Source: Lactobacillus johnsonii ATCC 33200 (GTDB lineage: Bacteria; Bacillota; Bacilli; Lactobacillales; Lactobacillaceae). Taken from it: DNA of 34,264 nt. The DNA lies in contig NZ_GG670120.1 of NCBI RefSeq assembly GCF_000159355.1, forward strand, positions 137,892 to 172,155, read 5' to 3'. This document shows positions 6,440 to 15,220 of the stretch, piece by piece. Both the position numbers and the translations under genes were made by a program. The notes under the pieces are model-generated. The model saw only the letters and a list, made by a program, of their open reading frames with translations, did not search any database and was not told where the DNA came from. Positions within the stretch are counted from its first letter, which is position 1; every line of letters starts with the position of its first letter.

Positions 6440-7777
6440 ATGAGTAAAACTATTACTGCAGAAGATATTAAAAAGAGTGTTAAAGATAACGATGTTCGTT
6501 TTCTAAGATTAGCCTTTACCGATATTAACGGAACATCTAAAGCCGTTGAAGTTCCAACCAGCCAATTGGATAAAGTTTTAACTAATGATATTCGTTTTGA
6601 CGGTTCTTCAATTGATGGCTTTGTTCGTCTAGAGGAAAGTGACATGGTTTTATACCCAGACTTTTCTACTTGGGCAGTTTTGCCGTGGGGAGATGAAAAG
6701 GGTGGAAAGATCGGTCGCTTAGTATGTTCAGTTCACAAGACAAATGGTGAACCTTTCGAAGGTGACCCAAGAAACAACTTAAAGCGTGTGCTTAAAGAAA
6801 TGGAAGAAATGGGCTTCTCAGATTTCGATATTGGTTTTGAAGCTGAATTCCACCTCTTCAAACTAGGTGAAGATGGTAATTGGACTACTGAAGTTCCAGA
6901 TCACGCATCATACTTTGACATGACTTCAGATGATGAAGGTGCAAGATGTCGTCGTGATATTGTTGAAACTTTAGAAAATATTGGTTTTGAAGTTGAAGCA
7001 GCTCACCACGAAGTAGGTGACGGTCAACAAGAAATCGACTTTAGATTTGATGATGCTTTAACTACTGCTGACCGCGTTCAAACATTTAAGATGGTTGTTC
7101 GTGAAGTAGCAAGAAAGTATGGTTTGTATGCAACATTTATGGCTAAGCCTGTAGAAGGTCAAGCTGGAAATGGAATGCACACTAATATGTCTTTATTTAA
7201 AGATGGTAAAAACGTCTTCTATGATAAAGATGGCGAATTCCACCTATCAGATACGGCTCTTTATTTCTTAAATGGAATTTTGGAACATGCCCGTGCAATT
7301 ACAGCAATTGGTAATCCAACTGTTAACTCATATAAGCGTCTAATTCCTGGATTTGAAGCTCCTGTTTATATTTCCTGGGCTTCTAAGAACCGTTCACCAC
7401 TTGTTCGTATTCCAGATGCAGAAGAAATTAACACTCGTCTAGAAATGCGTTCAGCTGATCCAACTGCTAATCCATATCTTCTCCTTGCAGCTTGTTTAAC
7501 TGCTGGACTAAATGGTATTAAAGAGGCTAAGAAGCCAATGGCTCCTATTACTTCTAATGTTTTTGAAATGTCTGAAGAAGAAAGAGCTAAGCGAGGTATT
7601 AAACCACTTCCATCTACTTTGCATAATGCTGTAAAAGCTTTTAAGGCTGACCCACTAATTCAAGAAGCTTTAGGTGAACATTTGACTCAAAGCTTTATTG
7701 ATTCTAAGAACCTTGAATGGTCTAAATACACTCAATCAGTTTCTGATTGGGAAAGAGACCGTTACATGGGGTATTAA
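6440..7777 (+). CDS. glnA: Glutamine synthetase, type I
   Basis: A 445-aa cytoplasmic enzyme that joins ammonia to glutamate using ATP; it forms dodecamers and is the main entry of ammonia into the cell. Visible signatures are the [13 protein letters not shown]-terminal beta-grasp segment, the FDGSSIDGF motif, the metal-binding [12 protein letters not shown] region, the ATP-binding NGMHTNMS segment and the NRSPLVRIP loop. The short form without an adenylylation insert is the GSI-alpha type typical of Firmicutes, which is controlled by feedback inhibition and GlnR binding rather than by adenylylation. The ATG at 6440 gives the normal [10 protein letters not shown] start; a GTG three codons upstream is less likely. 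The gene has its own promoter and terminator, so it is transcribed alone or with miaA readthrough. Confidence 0.97.
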   Translation: MSKTITAEDIKKSVKDNDVRFLRLAFTDINGTSKAVEVPTSQLDKVLTNDIRFDGSSIDGFVRLEESDMVLYPDFSTWAVLPWGDEKGGKIGRLVCSVHKTNGEPFEGDPRNNLKRVLKEMEEMGFSDFDIGFEAEFHLFKLGEDGNWTTEVPDHASYFDMTSDDEGARCRRDIVETLENIGFEVEAAHHEVGDGQQEIDFRFDDALTTADRVQTFKMVVREVARKYGLYATFMAKPVEGQAGNGMHTNMSLFKDGKNVFYDKDGEFHLSDTALYFLNGILEHARAITAIGNPTVNSYKRLIPGFEAPVYISWASKNRSPLVRIPDAEEINTRLEMRSADPTANPYLLLAACLTAGLNGIKEAKKPMAPITSNVFEMSEEERAKRGIKPLPSTLHNAVKAFKADPLIQEALGEHLTQSFIDSKNLEWSKYTQSVSDWERDRYMGY

Positions 7778-7796
7778 TTAAGCAATATAAACTAAT

Positions 7797-7827
7797 AAGC
7801 CAGTTGATTTATTCAACTGGCTTTTTT
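7797..7827 (+). terminator. Terminator after glnA
   Basis: AAGCCAGTTGA (7797-7807) pairs perfectly with TCAACTGGCTT (7813-7823) around a 5-nt loop, followed by a T-run to 7827. Confidence 0.93.
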
Positions 7828-7884
7828 GCTTAAAGTAAAAGTATGATAAAGTTAAAAGTGATAATGCTAGATAGGAGTAAAAAA

Positions 7885-9054
7885 TTGAAACAGAAGCAAT
7901 CAATTTATACTAAAGACGTTATTCTGGTTATGGCCGCGTCTTTCTTTTTTATGTTCTCAGTAATGTTTGTAACACCCTTGATTAATGGCTATGCAATCAG
8001 TTTAGGTGCTAGTGCGGTATTTGCCGGTGTGATAACAGGGATTATGAGTGTAGTTTCAATGTTCTTAAGACCGGTCGCTGGTAATTTAACTGACCGTTTT
8101 TCAAAATATAGTTTGTCTTTTATTGGAGGAGTATTAATTTTAATTGGGGTGGCAGGCTACTGTTTTTCTCCTTCGGGAAATTGGCTCTTAATTTTTAGGT
8201 TAATTAATGGTACTGGTTTTGTGCTTGCAACAGTTTGTATGACTACATGGTTAGCATTTCTGGTTCCTCGGAGTCATGTTGGAGAAGCAATGGGATTTTA
8301 TGGGTTGATGAATGCTTTAGCCATGGCTCTTGCACCAGCTTTAGCTATTAACTTGTATAAAACAATTGGCTATAAGTCAGCTCTTTGGCTCGCTGTACTT
8401 GCAGCACTATTAATGATTGTTTCTATTCAATTTGTTGGAAACCATGCTAAGCCTAAAATTACTAATAATAAAAATAAAAAAATAAAAATCATTCAAAAAG
8501 ATGCTATTCCTGTAGCGTTATTAACTACTTTTTTTGCGATTCCATATTTTATTACACAAGCCGACATTGTAGTGTATGTTGAAAGACAGCATTTTTCAAT
8601 TGCTGTAGGTTATTTTTTTGTAATTTATGCGATCGCCTTATTATTAATTAGAATTGGTTTAAAAAAGTATTTTGATTTAATTTGCTTTGGCTTTTGGTTC
8701 TGGCTAAGTTTAGTTGCGATGATTTTATTTTTAATTATTGCTACTTTTATGGTCAATAACTGGTTAATGGGATTAGCTGCAATTATGCTTTCGATTGGAT
8801 ATGGGGTTATTTACTCTGTTAATCAGTCTACCGCTTTGATGTTAGCTCCAATTGAAGAACAAGGGTTAGCTAGTTCGACTTTTTATTTGGGCCTTGATAT
8901 AGGAATGGCAGCTGGTCCAATGATCGGTGGTGTGACTGCTCAAAATCTGGCTCCAGATTACTTTTACCCAGTTTTATTGGTTATTGTGCCAATTATTTTA
9001 ATTATTTACTTTATATATCGTAAGAAATTAAATGGTGCCTTAAATCACCGTTAG
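7885..9054 (+). CDS. Major facilitator superfamily transporter
   Basis: A 389-aa inner-membrane protein with about 12 predicted helices arranged in two six-helix halves joined by a basic loop (KITNNKNKKIKIIQKD). The loop after helix 2 reads GNLTDRFSKY, a version of the MFS motif A. It is closest in style to the AraJ/YwoG drug:proton or unknown-substrate branch; the substrate cannot be told from sequence. The TTG at 7885 is preferred because AGGAG (7873-7877) sits 7 nt upstream; an in-frame ATG at 7843 would lengthen it by 14 residues and put the ribosome-binding site inside the gene. A HAD phosphatase follows after 13 nt, so the two are probably one operon. Confidence 0.85.
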   Translation: MKQKQSIYTKDVILVMAASFFFMFSVMFVTPLINGYAISLGASAVFAGVITGIMSVVSMFLRPVAGNLTDRFSKYSLSFIGGVLILIGVAGYCFSPSGNWLLIFRLINGTGFVLATVCMTTWLAFLVPRSHVGEAMGFYGLMNALAMALAPALAINLYKTIGYKSALWLAVLAALLMIVSIQFVGNHAKPKITNNKNKKIKIIQKDAIPVALLTTFFAIPYFITQADIVVYVERQHFSIAVGYFFVIYAIALLLIRIGLKKYFDLICFGFWFWLSLVAMILFLIIATFMVNNWLMGLAAIMLSIGYGVIYSVNQSTALMLAPIEEQGLASSTFYLGLDIGMAAGPMIGGVTAQNLAPDYFYPVLLVIVPIILIIYFIYRKKLNGALNHR

Positions 9055-9067
9055 TAAGGAGAAGAAT

Positions 9068-9880
9068 ATGACTATTCCTTTTAAAGCTGTTGCGGTTGAT
9101 ATGGATGGAACATTTTTAAACGACCAAAGAAACTATGACCATGATTTGTTTGCTCAAGTTTTAAATAAATTAGAAAAACGTAATATTCAATTTATTGTAG
9201 CTAGTGGTCGTCCATTTGCTCGTTTAAAAAATGACTTTTCTGAATTTATTGATCGCGTAGATTTCGTGACTGCTAATGGTTCTCGACTAATTGTTGAAGG
9301 AAAAGAAGTGGCTGTTGAAGGATTAACTAAAAAGCAGACCATTGATTTAATTAATTTTGTCCATCATACCTATGGAAGTATGGCGACAATGGCCTATGGC
9401 AGGGAGACAGCATATATTGGAACTGAAGCACCAGCAAAAGATAAGGAATTTTTGCAGTACTTCGCTAAAGAAAGTGTAGAGATCAGTGATTGGCAAGAGT
9501 TACCTGATGATACCTTTATTGAATTGACTTTTCATCATGATAGTAAAATAGCTGGAGAGATTGAGAAAAAATTTAATGAGCAATATGGGAATATTGTGAC
9601 TACTTTTGCTTCAAATCCAGTAGCTATTGATGCTGTTAAACATGGGATTAATAAGGCAACTGGATTGAAAAAGTTACTGGCTTATTTTGAGTTGACAAGT
9701 GAAGATTTAATTGCTTTCGGTGATAGTGGTAATGATATTCCAATGCTAGATTTTGCAAAATATAGCTATGCAATGGAAAATGGGATGGCTATTGCAAAAG
9801 AACATGCAAAGTATTTGGCTCCTAGCAATAATGACAATGGAGTTTTGAGAGTTTTAAATGAATATTTAGATAAAAATTAG
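9068..9880 (+). CDS. Cof-type HAD-IIB family sugar-phosphate phosphatase
   Basis: A 270-aa cytoplasmic hydrolase. Motif I is DMDGT (D11 nucleophile, D13 acid/base), motif II is the SGRP region (IVASGRPFARL), motif III is a lysine in the KHGINKATGLKKLL segment, and motif IV is GDSGNDIPML, which binds magnesium. The large C2-type cap between motifs II and III places it in the HAD-IIB/Cof group, which dephosphorylates small phosphorylated sugars or cofactors such as FMN and pyridoxal phosphate. AAGGAGAAG gives a strong ribosome-binding site. The specific substrate is not predictable; lactobacilli carry many paralogues. Confidence 0.9.
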   Translation: MTIPFKAVAVDMDGTFLNDQRNYDHDLFAQVLNKLEKRNIQFIVASGRPFARLKNDFSEFIDRVDFVTANGSRLIVEGKEVAVEGLTKKQTIDLINFVHHTYGSMATMAYGRETAYIGTEAPAKDKEFLQYFAKESVEISDWQELPDDTFIELTFHHDSKIAGEIEKKFNEQYGNIVTTFASNPVAIDAVKHGINKATGLKKLLAYFELTSEDLIAFGDSGNDIPMLDFAKYSYAMENGMAIAKEHAKYLAPSNNDNGVLRVLNEYLDKN

Positions 9881-9881
9881 G

Positions 9882-9922
9882 GATGAGCAAAAAAGATGTA
9901 GATTTTTTGCTCATCTTTTTTT
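9882..9922. terminator. Bidirectional terminator between the HAD gene and the 98-aa gene
   Basis: GATGAGCAAAAAA (9882-9894) pairs perfectly with TTTTTTGCTCATC (9903-9915) and is followed by seven T. The convergent gene on - ends at 9929 and can use the same hairpin. Confidence 0.9.
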
Positions 9923-9928
9923 GCTATC

Positions 9929-10225
9929 TTATAAAATATAAACCTGTCCCTTTACTAAGTTTATTTTGATACCAAAAATTTTACTTTTTTCGTTTGTATT
10001 CTTCGTACATACATAGATAGGAAGATGGTTAGACTTTAATTTGCCCAGTAAATGGTTAATTTGAGCAATTGTTTTAGCATTTTCTCCTGTATATAAAAGG
10101 CATCGATCTCCGTCAATTTGGACTTTACTGATTGGATCAATTACGCCATTTTTTTTATTTTGATAAAAAAATTGAAAATTAGTATGGAGATCAGAAATTA
10201 AAATTAAGAAATCATCTAAATACAT
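9929..10225 (-). CDS. Hypothetical protein, 98 aa
   Basis: I do not recognise this protein. It is soluble, with no signal peptide or membrane helix, and contains a mix of short strands and a helix (AKTIAQINHLLGKLKSN). AGAGAGGA lies about 8 nt before the ATG and an AT-rich promoter region is shared with the divergent hydrolase gene. Good initiation signals, no overlap with another gene and a stop placed right beside a terminator support a real gene. The frame contains one Cys in RCLLYTG and one in VCTKNTN. No function is proposed. Confidence 0.6.
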   Translation of the reverse strand: MYLDDFLILISDLHTNFQFFYQNKKNGVIDPISKVQIDGDRCLLYTGENAKTIAQINHLLGKLKSNHLPIYVCTKNTNEKSKIFGIKINLVKGQVYIL

Positions 10226-10299
10226 AGATCTTTATCCTCTCTTGATTTCTATATTTTTTATAGATAATATAGATTATATTTTAGAACCGAGGTCTTCTA

Positions 10300-11244
10300 A
10301 TGAAGCTGAAGAGTAAAAAAATAAAAATAGCTATTATCTCTATTTTAGCAGTTTGTGGTATTTTTTTAGCTGCAGGCCTATATTTCTATCAGGTTGCTGT
10401 TGTTCCAGGACATAAAACTTTTATTAACAATGATACTAAGCTAGTTAAAACTGACCCACTATACAAGGAAAAAAAGTGGTATCAAAATGTGCATAAACAA
10501 AAGTGGATTATGAAATCAGCAGATGATAATTTAAGGTTAGATGCAAATTATATTCCAGTAAATAATTCTAAAAAGACAGTTATTGTCCTGCACGGTTTTA
10601 TGAATAATAAAGATACAATGGGAGCTTATGCTGCTATGTTTCACAAACTAGGCTACAATGTTCTATTACCGGATGCACGTGGTCATGGACAAAGTGAAGG
10701 AAACTATATTGGGTATGGTTGGCGTGAAAAAGTAGATGTTAAAAAATGGGCTGAAAAGGTTATTAAAAGGAATGGAAATAAGAGTCAGATTGCTATCTTT
10801 GGTGTAAGTATGGGTGGTGCTACAACAATGATGTCAAGTGGACTAAAAATGCCTAAACAAGTAAAAGCTTATATTGAGGATTGTGGCTACACTAATGTTA
10901 AGGATGAGATAGAACATGAAGCAGAAGACTTATATCATTTTCCGGCTTTTCCCCGTTTTCCTTTAGTTGAAGTTTTAAGTGGAATAACTAGAATTAGAGC
11001 AGGTTACTTTTTAAAAGATGCTAGTAGCGTAAAACAAGTTGCTAAAAATAAAAGACCAATATTGTTTATTCATGGTGCTAAAGATACTTTTGTACCAACA
11101 CAGATGGTCTATCAAAACTATAAGGCAGCAAATGGTCCAAAAGAACTTTGGGTTGTTCCCGGAGCTAAACACGCTAAATCATTTGCGACTCACCCGATTC
11201 AATATCAGGAAAAAGTAAATAAGTTTTTGAATAAGTATATGTAA
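10300..11244 (+). CDS. Membrane-anchored alpha/beta hydrolase
   Basis: A 314-aa protein with an uncleaved N-terminal signal anchor (basic KLKSKKIK, then a helix at about residues 9-30) and an alpha/beta hydrolase domain, probably outside the membrane. The nucleophile elbow is GVSMGG (S170), the acid is the Asp in HGAKDTFVP, and the catalytic His is in PGAKHAKSF; HGFMNN forms the oxyanion region. This is the YqkD/Fsh-like group often annotated as hydrolase or esterase, related to BEM46 proteins. The natural substrate is unknown. GAGG at 10289-10292 is 7 nt before the ATG. The gene is single, between a divergent promoter region and its own terminator. Confidence 0.88.
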   Translation: MKLKSKKIKIAIISILAVCGIFLAAGLYFYQVAVVPGHKTFINNDTKLVKTDPLYKEKKWYQNVHKQKWIMKSADDNLRLDANYIPVNNSKKTVIVLHGFMNNKDTMGAYAAMFHKLGYNVLLPDARGHGQSEGNYIGYGWREKVDVKKWAEKVIKRNGNKSQIAIFGVSMGGATTMMSSGLKMPKQVKAYIEDCGYTNVKDEIEHEAEDLYHFPAFPRFPLVEVLSGITRIRAGYFLKDASSVKQVAKNKRPILFIHGAKDTFVPTQMVYQNYKAANGPKELWVVPGAKHAKSFATHPIQYQEKVNKFLNKYM

Positions 11245-11276
11245 AAGATTGCTAAGATTGTTTAGCAATCTTTTTT
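11244..11276 (+). terminator. Terminator after the alpha/beta hydrolase gene
   Basis: AAAGATTGCTAA (11244-11255) pairs with TTAGCAATCTTT (11262-11273) around a 6-nt loop, with a T-run to 11276. Confidence 0.9.
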
Positions 11277-11365
11277 AGAATTGATTAAAAAAATTATACT
11301 TTATACATTTGATGAAGGTCGTGAGCTATCATGTTAATAGAATAATTTTATTAAGAGGTGGAAGA

Positions 11366-12532
11366 GTGTTACAGGATGTTTATATAGTAGGAATGAATCG
11401 AATTCCTTTTGGTAAGTATCGTGGATTTTATAAAGATAAAAGTGCTGTTGACCTAGGAGTGTTAGCACTTAAGGGATTATTGAAAAAGAATATTGTTCCA
11501 CAAGATAAAATAGATAGCATTTTGGTGGGAAATGTATTAAGTGCTGGGCTAGGTCAAAATGTCGCTCGACAAATAGCTTTAAAATCAGGTTTACCTGAAT
11601 CTGTAGTGGGTACTAGCGTAGACGATGTTTGTGGTTCAAGTTTAAAGGCATTACGGTTTGCTCAAGGTCAAATGCTCCTAGGAGATTCTCAAATTGCAAT
11701 TGTAGGTGGGACAGAAAGTATGACAAATGCACCACTTTTACTTGATAAAAGTAAAAAACATGATGAAAATCCAGCATATCAAGATAGTTTAATGATAGAT
11801 GGAATTGGGGATGCTTATTCGAGAAAGCCAATGGGAATTACAGCTGAGAATGTAGCTGATAAATACCATATTACGCGTCAAGATATGGATGAATTTGCGC
11901 TTGATTCCCACGCCAAGGCTTATGCAGCTCAAGAGAACAACTGGTTTGAGGAAGAGTATGCACCAATTGAACTCGATGGTAATGTTCTTGATCATGATGA
12001 AACCATTCGACCAGATTCTAGTTTAGAAGCATTAGGTCAATTAAAACCTGTATTTAAAGAAAATGGACGAGTTACGGCTGGTAATTCTTCTCCGCTAACT
12101 GATGGTGCAAGTATGTTGTTATTATCTAATCAACAAAAATTAGATGAGTTAAATTTAACCCCATTAGCATACCTAGGTGCCTATGCAGAAATTGGCTGTT
12201 ATCCTGCCTATATGGGCTATGCGCCATACTTTGCCATTAAAGAATTACTTACAAAAACTAATAGCACAATTGAAGATTACGATCTTATTGAAATTAATGA
12301 AGCCTTTGCAGCTCAAGCATATGCTGTAGCCCGTGATCTAAATATTCCAAAAGAAAAATTAAATATCGCTGGAGGAGCAATTAGTTTAGGACATCCGCTT
12401 GGTGCAACCGGTACGCGCTTGGTAATGAGTGCAGTAAATGGTTTGCGCAAAATTAATGGTCGAAGAGCAATTGTATCTCTATGTATCGGCGGTGGCCAAG
12501 GAATTGCATATGAAATTAGAAGAATCATCTAA
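11366..12532 (+). CDS. Acetyl-CoA C-acetyltransferase (thiolase), first step of the mevalonate pathway
   Basis: A 388-aa cytoplasmic thiolase that condenses two acetyl-CoA to acetoacetyl-CoA. The acyl-accepting Cys is C89 (VDDVCGSS), the catalytic His is H343 (GHPLGATGTR) and the second Cys is C373 (SLCIGGGQG); NEAFAAQ is also present. The start is taken as GTG 11366, 7 nt after AGAGG, giving the usual LQDVYIVGMNRIPFG beginning; upstream codons in frame have no ribosome-binding site. HMG-CoA reductase begins 23 nt before this gene ends, in the +1 frame, so the pair is translationally coupled. With the next two genes it forms the upper mevalonate pathway for isoprenoids such as undecaprenyl phosphate. 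Confidence 0.93.
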   Translation: MLQDVYIVGMNRIPFGKYRGFYKDKSAVDLGVLALKGLLKKNIVPQDKIDSILVGNVLSAGLGQNVARQIALKSGLPESVVGTSVDDVCGSSLKALRFAQGQMLLGDSQIAIVGGTESMTNAPLLLDKSKKHDENPAYQDSLMIDGIGDAYSRKPMGITAENVADKYHITRQDMDEFALDSHAKAYAAQENNWFEEEYAPIELDGNVLDHDETIRPDSSLEALGQLKPVFKENGRVTAGNSSPLTDGASMLLLSNQQKLDELNLTPLAYLGAYAEIGCYPAYMGYAPYFAIKELLTKTNSTIEDYDLIEINEAFAAQAYAVARDLNIPKEKLNIAGGAISLGHPLGATGTRLVMSAVNGLRKINGRRAIVSLCIGGGQGIAYEIRRII

Positions 12533-13745
12533 AAAGAAATTTTATCAATGGCTGCCAGAGGAAAGAAGAGCATTTTTAACCGAAAAAGGAATTAAACTAA
12601 GTGAGATTGATTCTGAAACTTTGGAAAGACTAGATAAACTTAGTGAAAATGTAATTGGTCAAGTCCGTCTTCCTCTTGGTGTGCTTCCCAAGTTAATAGT
12701 TAACGGGAAAGATTATCAAGTACCAATGGCCGTAGAAGAACCATCCGTTGTTGCAGCTGCAAACCATGCAACTAAAATTTTTAATCAAAATGGTGGAGCA
12801 GTAGCTGATAGTAAACGAAATGGAATATATGGTCAAATTGTTTTAGAGGTAACCGATAATTTTGATTTAACTAAGTTTACTACTGAGTTTTCTCAATTAA
12901 TTAGATTAGCTAATAAAAAATTCGTTAGCTTAGTCAAGCATGGTGGAGGAGTTCGTAAAATTGAAGCTTCTCAAAAAGAAAATTTAGTTTTTCTTAGAGT
13001 TTTGGTTGACCCAGCAGAAGCTATGGGAGCTAATAAGACAAATGCTATTTTAGAATTTTTAGGAAATGAATTAGAGAAGCAGCAAGATATTGAACAAACT
13101 CTGTATGCAATTTTGTCTAATTATCCTACGCAATTGACTAGTGCTAAAGTAAGTCTTTCAATAGACAGTGTAGGAGGATTAAAAGTTGCTAAAAAGATAG
13201 CTTTATTAAGTAAAATAGGGCAAGCTGATATTTACCGGGCAGTGACTAATAATAAAGGAATTATGAATGGTATTGATAGTGTATTAGTTGCAACTGGTAA
13301 TGATTATCGCGGAGTTGAAACAGCAACTGCTGTTTGGGCTAATAAAAATGGTGCCTATACATCTTTGAGTAAGTGGAAAATTGAAGAAGATAGATTAGTG
13401 GGGACTGTAACAGTTCCCTTAGCAATAGGTGTAGTAGGTGGCTCAATTAAGGCTCGTCGAGACATTCAGCAAAGCTTTAGTTTATTAGGTAATATATCTG
13501 CCAAGCAACTAGCAGAAGTTATTGCGACCACAGGCTTAGCAAATAACTTTTCAGCTCTTTTAGCAATTTCTACTAAGGGAATTCAAGCTGGGCATATGAA
13601 ATTGCAGGCGAGAAATTTAGTAGCAACCTTAAAAGCTAGTAAAGGTGAAAAAGCAATAGTTTTAAAAAAATTGCAGGAAAGTAAAGAATATACTCAAGAA
13701 GCAGCTTTTGAATTTTTAAACGAAATAAGAAAGGATCAAAAATAA
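12510..13745 (+). CDS. mvaA: Hydroxymethylglutaryl-CoA reductase, class II (bacterial type)
   Basis: A 411-aa soluble enzyme that reduces HMG-CoA to mevalonate with two NAD(P)H. It has ENVIGQ (46-51), the EEPSVVAAANHA segment carrying the catalytic Glu, an EAMGANKTN motif in the nucleotide-binding domain, ATGNDYRG, GTVTVPLAIGVVGG, and the C-terminal flap His in GIQAGHMKLQ. There is no membrane region, as expected for class II. The ATG at 12510 is preceded by AAGGAA and lies inside the thiolase gene. In enterococci the same two activities are fused in one protein (MvaE); here they are separate with a 23-nt overlap. HMG-CoA synthase follows after 1 nt. Confidence 0.95.
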   Translation: MKLEESSKKKFYQWLPEERRAFLTEKGIKLSEIDSETLERLDKLSENVIGQVRLPLGVLPKLIVNGKDYQVPMAVEEPSVVAAANHATKIFNQNGGAVADSKRNGIYGQIVLEVTDNFDLTKFTTEFSQLIRLANKKFVSLVKHGGGVRKIEASQKENLVFLRVLVDPAEAMGANKTNAILEFLGNELEKQQDIEQTLYAILSNYPTQLTSAKVSLSIDSVGGLKVAKKIALLSKIGQADIYRAVTNNKGIMNGIDSVLVATGNDYRGVETATAVWANKNGAYTSLSKWKIEEDRLVGTVTVPLAIGVVGGSIKARRDIQQSFSLLGNISAKQLAEVIATTGLANNFSALLAISTKGIQAGHMKLQARNLVATLKASKGEKAIVLKKLQESKEYTQEAAFEFLNEIRKDQK

Positions 13746-13746
13746 G

Positions 13747-14910
13747 ATGAAGGTTGGAATTGATCAAATTGGATATTTTACTCCAAATAAGTATGTTGAT
13801 ATGGTGGATTTAGCCCATGCTAGGAATCAAGATCCAAATAAATTTTTAATTGGAATTGGACAGAAAAAAATGAGCGTTGCAGATCCAACTCAAGATGCAG
13901 TTTCAATGGGAATTAATGCAACTCTACGCTATATCGATAAGATTGATAAATCAAAAGTGGGACTTTTGATTTTTGGTACTGAAAGTAGTGTGGATCAATC
14001 TAAATCTGGTTCTTTATTTGTAAAATCGGCATTAGGGTTAGATCCTACTGTGAGAGCTTTTGAAGTTAAGGAAGCATGTTTTGGCTTAACTGCTGGCTTA
14101 ATGATTGCCCAAGATTTTGTACGACTTCATCCTGATCAAACTGCTATTGTTATCGGCAGTGATATTGCTCGCTATGGGGTTAATACTGCTGGTGAAGTTA
14201 CTCAAGGAGCTGGCAGTGTTAGTTTATTAATTTCTAGTAATCCAAGACTTTTAGAATTAAATGAAGGCCATAGTGCTTATAGTGAGGATATCAATGATTT
14301 CTGGCGGCCTAACTATTCTAAAACAGCCAAGGTAGATGGAAAGTATTCTACTCAAGTTTACTTAGACTTTTTCAAACATACTTTTTCTGCTTACAAAGAA
14401 CAAAAGAATCTTGAAACAAAAGATTTTGCTGCTATTGTCTACCACTTACCTTTTACTAAGATGGGATTAAAGGCAAATAGATTAGCTGTTGAGGGAACGG
14501 ATGAAGAAACAAATGCCCGTTTAATGGACAGCTTTACTGCAGCTAAAGAATTGAATGCAAATGTAGGTAATATTTACACTGGATCGTTATACTTGAGTCT
14601 ACTTAGTTTACTTGAAAATGGTAGGTTAAAAGCTGGAGACTTAGTCGGTCTATTTTCTTATGGTTCAGGTGCAATGGCTGAATTTTATTCCGCAAATGTA
14701 GTTGAAGGCTATGAAAAACAACTTGATAAGGTTGGAGATAAAGCTTTATTAGATAATCGAAGCAAGCTTAGTGTTGCCGAATATGAGGAAATCTTTTCTG
14801 CAGGTTTGGAAGATCCAGAAAATAATGTTGAGCTTATCAGTGATGAAGAAACTGGTAGATATTATTTTGCTGGTGTTCGTAATGATATCCGACAATATCA
14901 AATTAAATAG
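13747..14910 (+). CDS. mvaS: Hydroxymethylglutaryl-CoA synthase
   Basis: A 387-aa cytoplasmic enzyme that adds acetyl-CoA to acetoacetyl-CoA, giving HMG-CoA. The catalytic triad is complete and at the same numbers as in the enterococcal enzyme: E79 (FGTES), C111 (KEACFGL) and H233 (VYHLPFTK). GSGAMAEF near the C-terminus is also conserved. AAGGA lies 10 nt before the ATG, within the end of mvaA. It is the last gene of the acetyl-CoA acetyltransferase-mvaA-mvaS operon. No terminator hairpin is visible right after the stop; instead a promoter for a probable small RNA begins 2 nt later. Confidence 0.96.
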   Translation: MKVGIDQIGYFTPNKYVDMVDLAHARNQDPNKFLIGIGQKKMSVADPTQDAVSMGINATLRYIDKIDKSKVGLLIFGTESSVDQSKSGSLFVKSALGLDPTVRAFEVKEACFGLTAGLMIAQDFVRLHPDQTAIVIGSDIARYGVNTAGEVTQGAGSVSLLISSNPRLLELNEGHSAYSEDINDFWRPNYSKTAKVDGKYSTQVYLDFFKHTFSAYKEQKNLETKDFAAIVYHLPFTKMGLKANRLAVEGTDEETNARLMDSFTAAKELNANVGNIYTGSLYLSLLSLLENGRLKAGDLVGLFSYGSGAMAEFYSANVVEGYEKQLDKVGDKALLDNRSKLSVAEYEEIFSAGLEDPENNVELISDEETGRYYFAGVRNDIRQYQIK

Positions 14911-14911
14911 C

Positions 14912-14939
14912 TTGTATTCGCTTACATAGTTGCTATAAT
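14912..14939 (+). promoter_or_regulatory. Promoter in front of the candidate small RNA
   Basis: TTGTAT (14912-14917) and TATAAT (14934-14939) are 16 nt apart, a near-consensus vegetative promoter right after the mvaS stop. Initiation would fall near 14946. Confidence 0.65.
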
Positions 14940-14945
14940 AAGATG

Positions 14946-15174
14946 TGTGGAGAGGTAGAATGATATTGTAAATAGTTTTTATCTCCAGATTGTAGTGTTT
15001 TAAAGACAAGATTCTCTTAGTAAGATCAAATAGTCGTTATTCAATACAGATGCAAACAAGTGATGTTGATCAAGTCATAATATCAAACCCGGATACTGAC
15101 GTTATGGCGCTAGATAGTATTTACCTCATCCACTTGAAAAAAGGTTGTAGACCAGGCAGTCTACAACCTTTTTT
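14946..15174 (+). ncRNA. Candidate structured small RNA of about 230 nt, family unknown
   Basis: The 310 bp between mvaS and the convergent methyltransferase gene hold no credible ORF. They have a strong promoter, a strong terminator and matching ends. GTGGA-GAGGTA (14947-14957) pairs with TACCTC-A-TCCAC (15122-15133) with one bulged A. Weaker pairing continues inwards to about 14967/15113, so the RNA would close into a rod of roughly 20 bp. An inner stem, TGTAGTG (14991-14997) with CAATACA (15042-15048), has one mismatch. TGATATT (14961-14967) with AATATCA (15079-15085) is an alternative pairing. Length and the closed-rod shape recall 6S RNA, but I cannot match its sequence, and it is not tmRNA, SRP RNA or RNase P RNA by inspection. 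A trans-acting regulator is another possibility. Confidence 0.5.
15137..15174. terminator. Strong terminator of the candidate small RNA
   Basis: A perfect 16-bp stem (15137-15152 with 15159-15174, core GGTTGTAGAC) around a 6-nt loop, with A and T runs inside the stem ends. It works on + and possibly as a second terminator for the - gene. Confidence 0.92.
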
Positions 15175-15182
15175 ATAAGCAC

Positions 15183-15208
15183 AAAAAAAGCAGTCACATC
15201 GACTGCTT
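15183..15208 (-). terminator. Terminator of the RlmCD-like gene
   Basis: AAGCAGTC (15188-15195) pairs with GACTGCTT (15201-15208); read on the reverse strand it is followed by seven T (15183-15189). Confidence 0.88.
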
Positions 15209-15220
15209 AAATTAATATAA

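Noticed and set aside
11309-11365. 19-residue extension of the thiolase
   Set aside because: No initiation signal; the family starts at the LQDVYIVGM segment, and AGAGG is placed for the GTG at 11366.
14946-15174. Firm 6S, tmRNA, SRP or RNase P assignment for the candidate RNA
   Set aside because: The rod shape suits 6S, but none of the conserved sequence elements of these RNAs could be recognised, so it is left unnamed.
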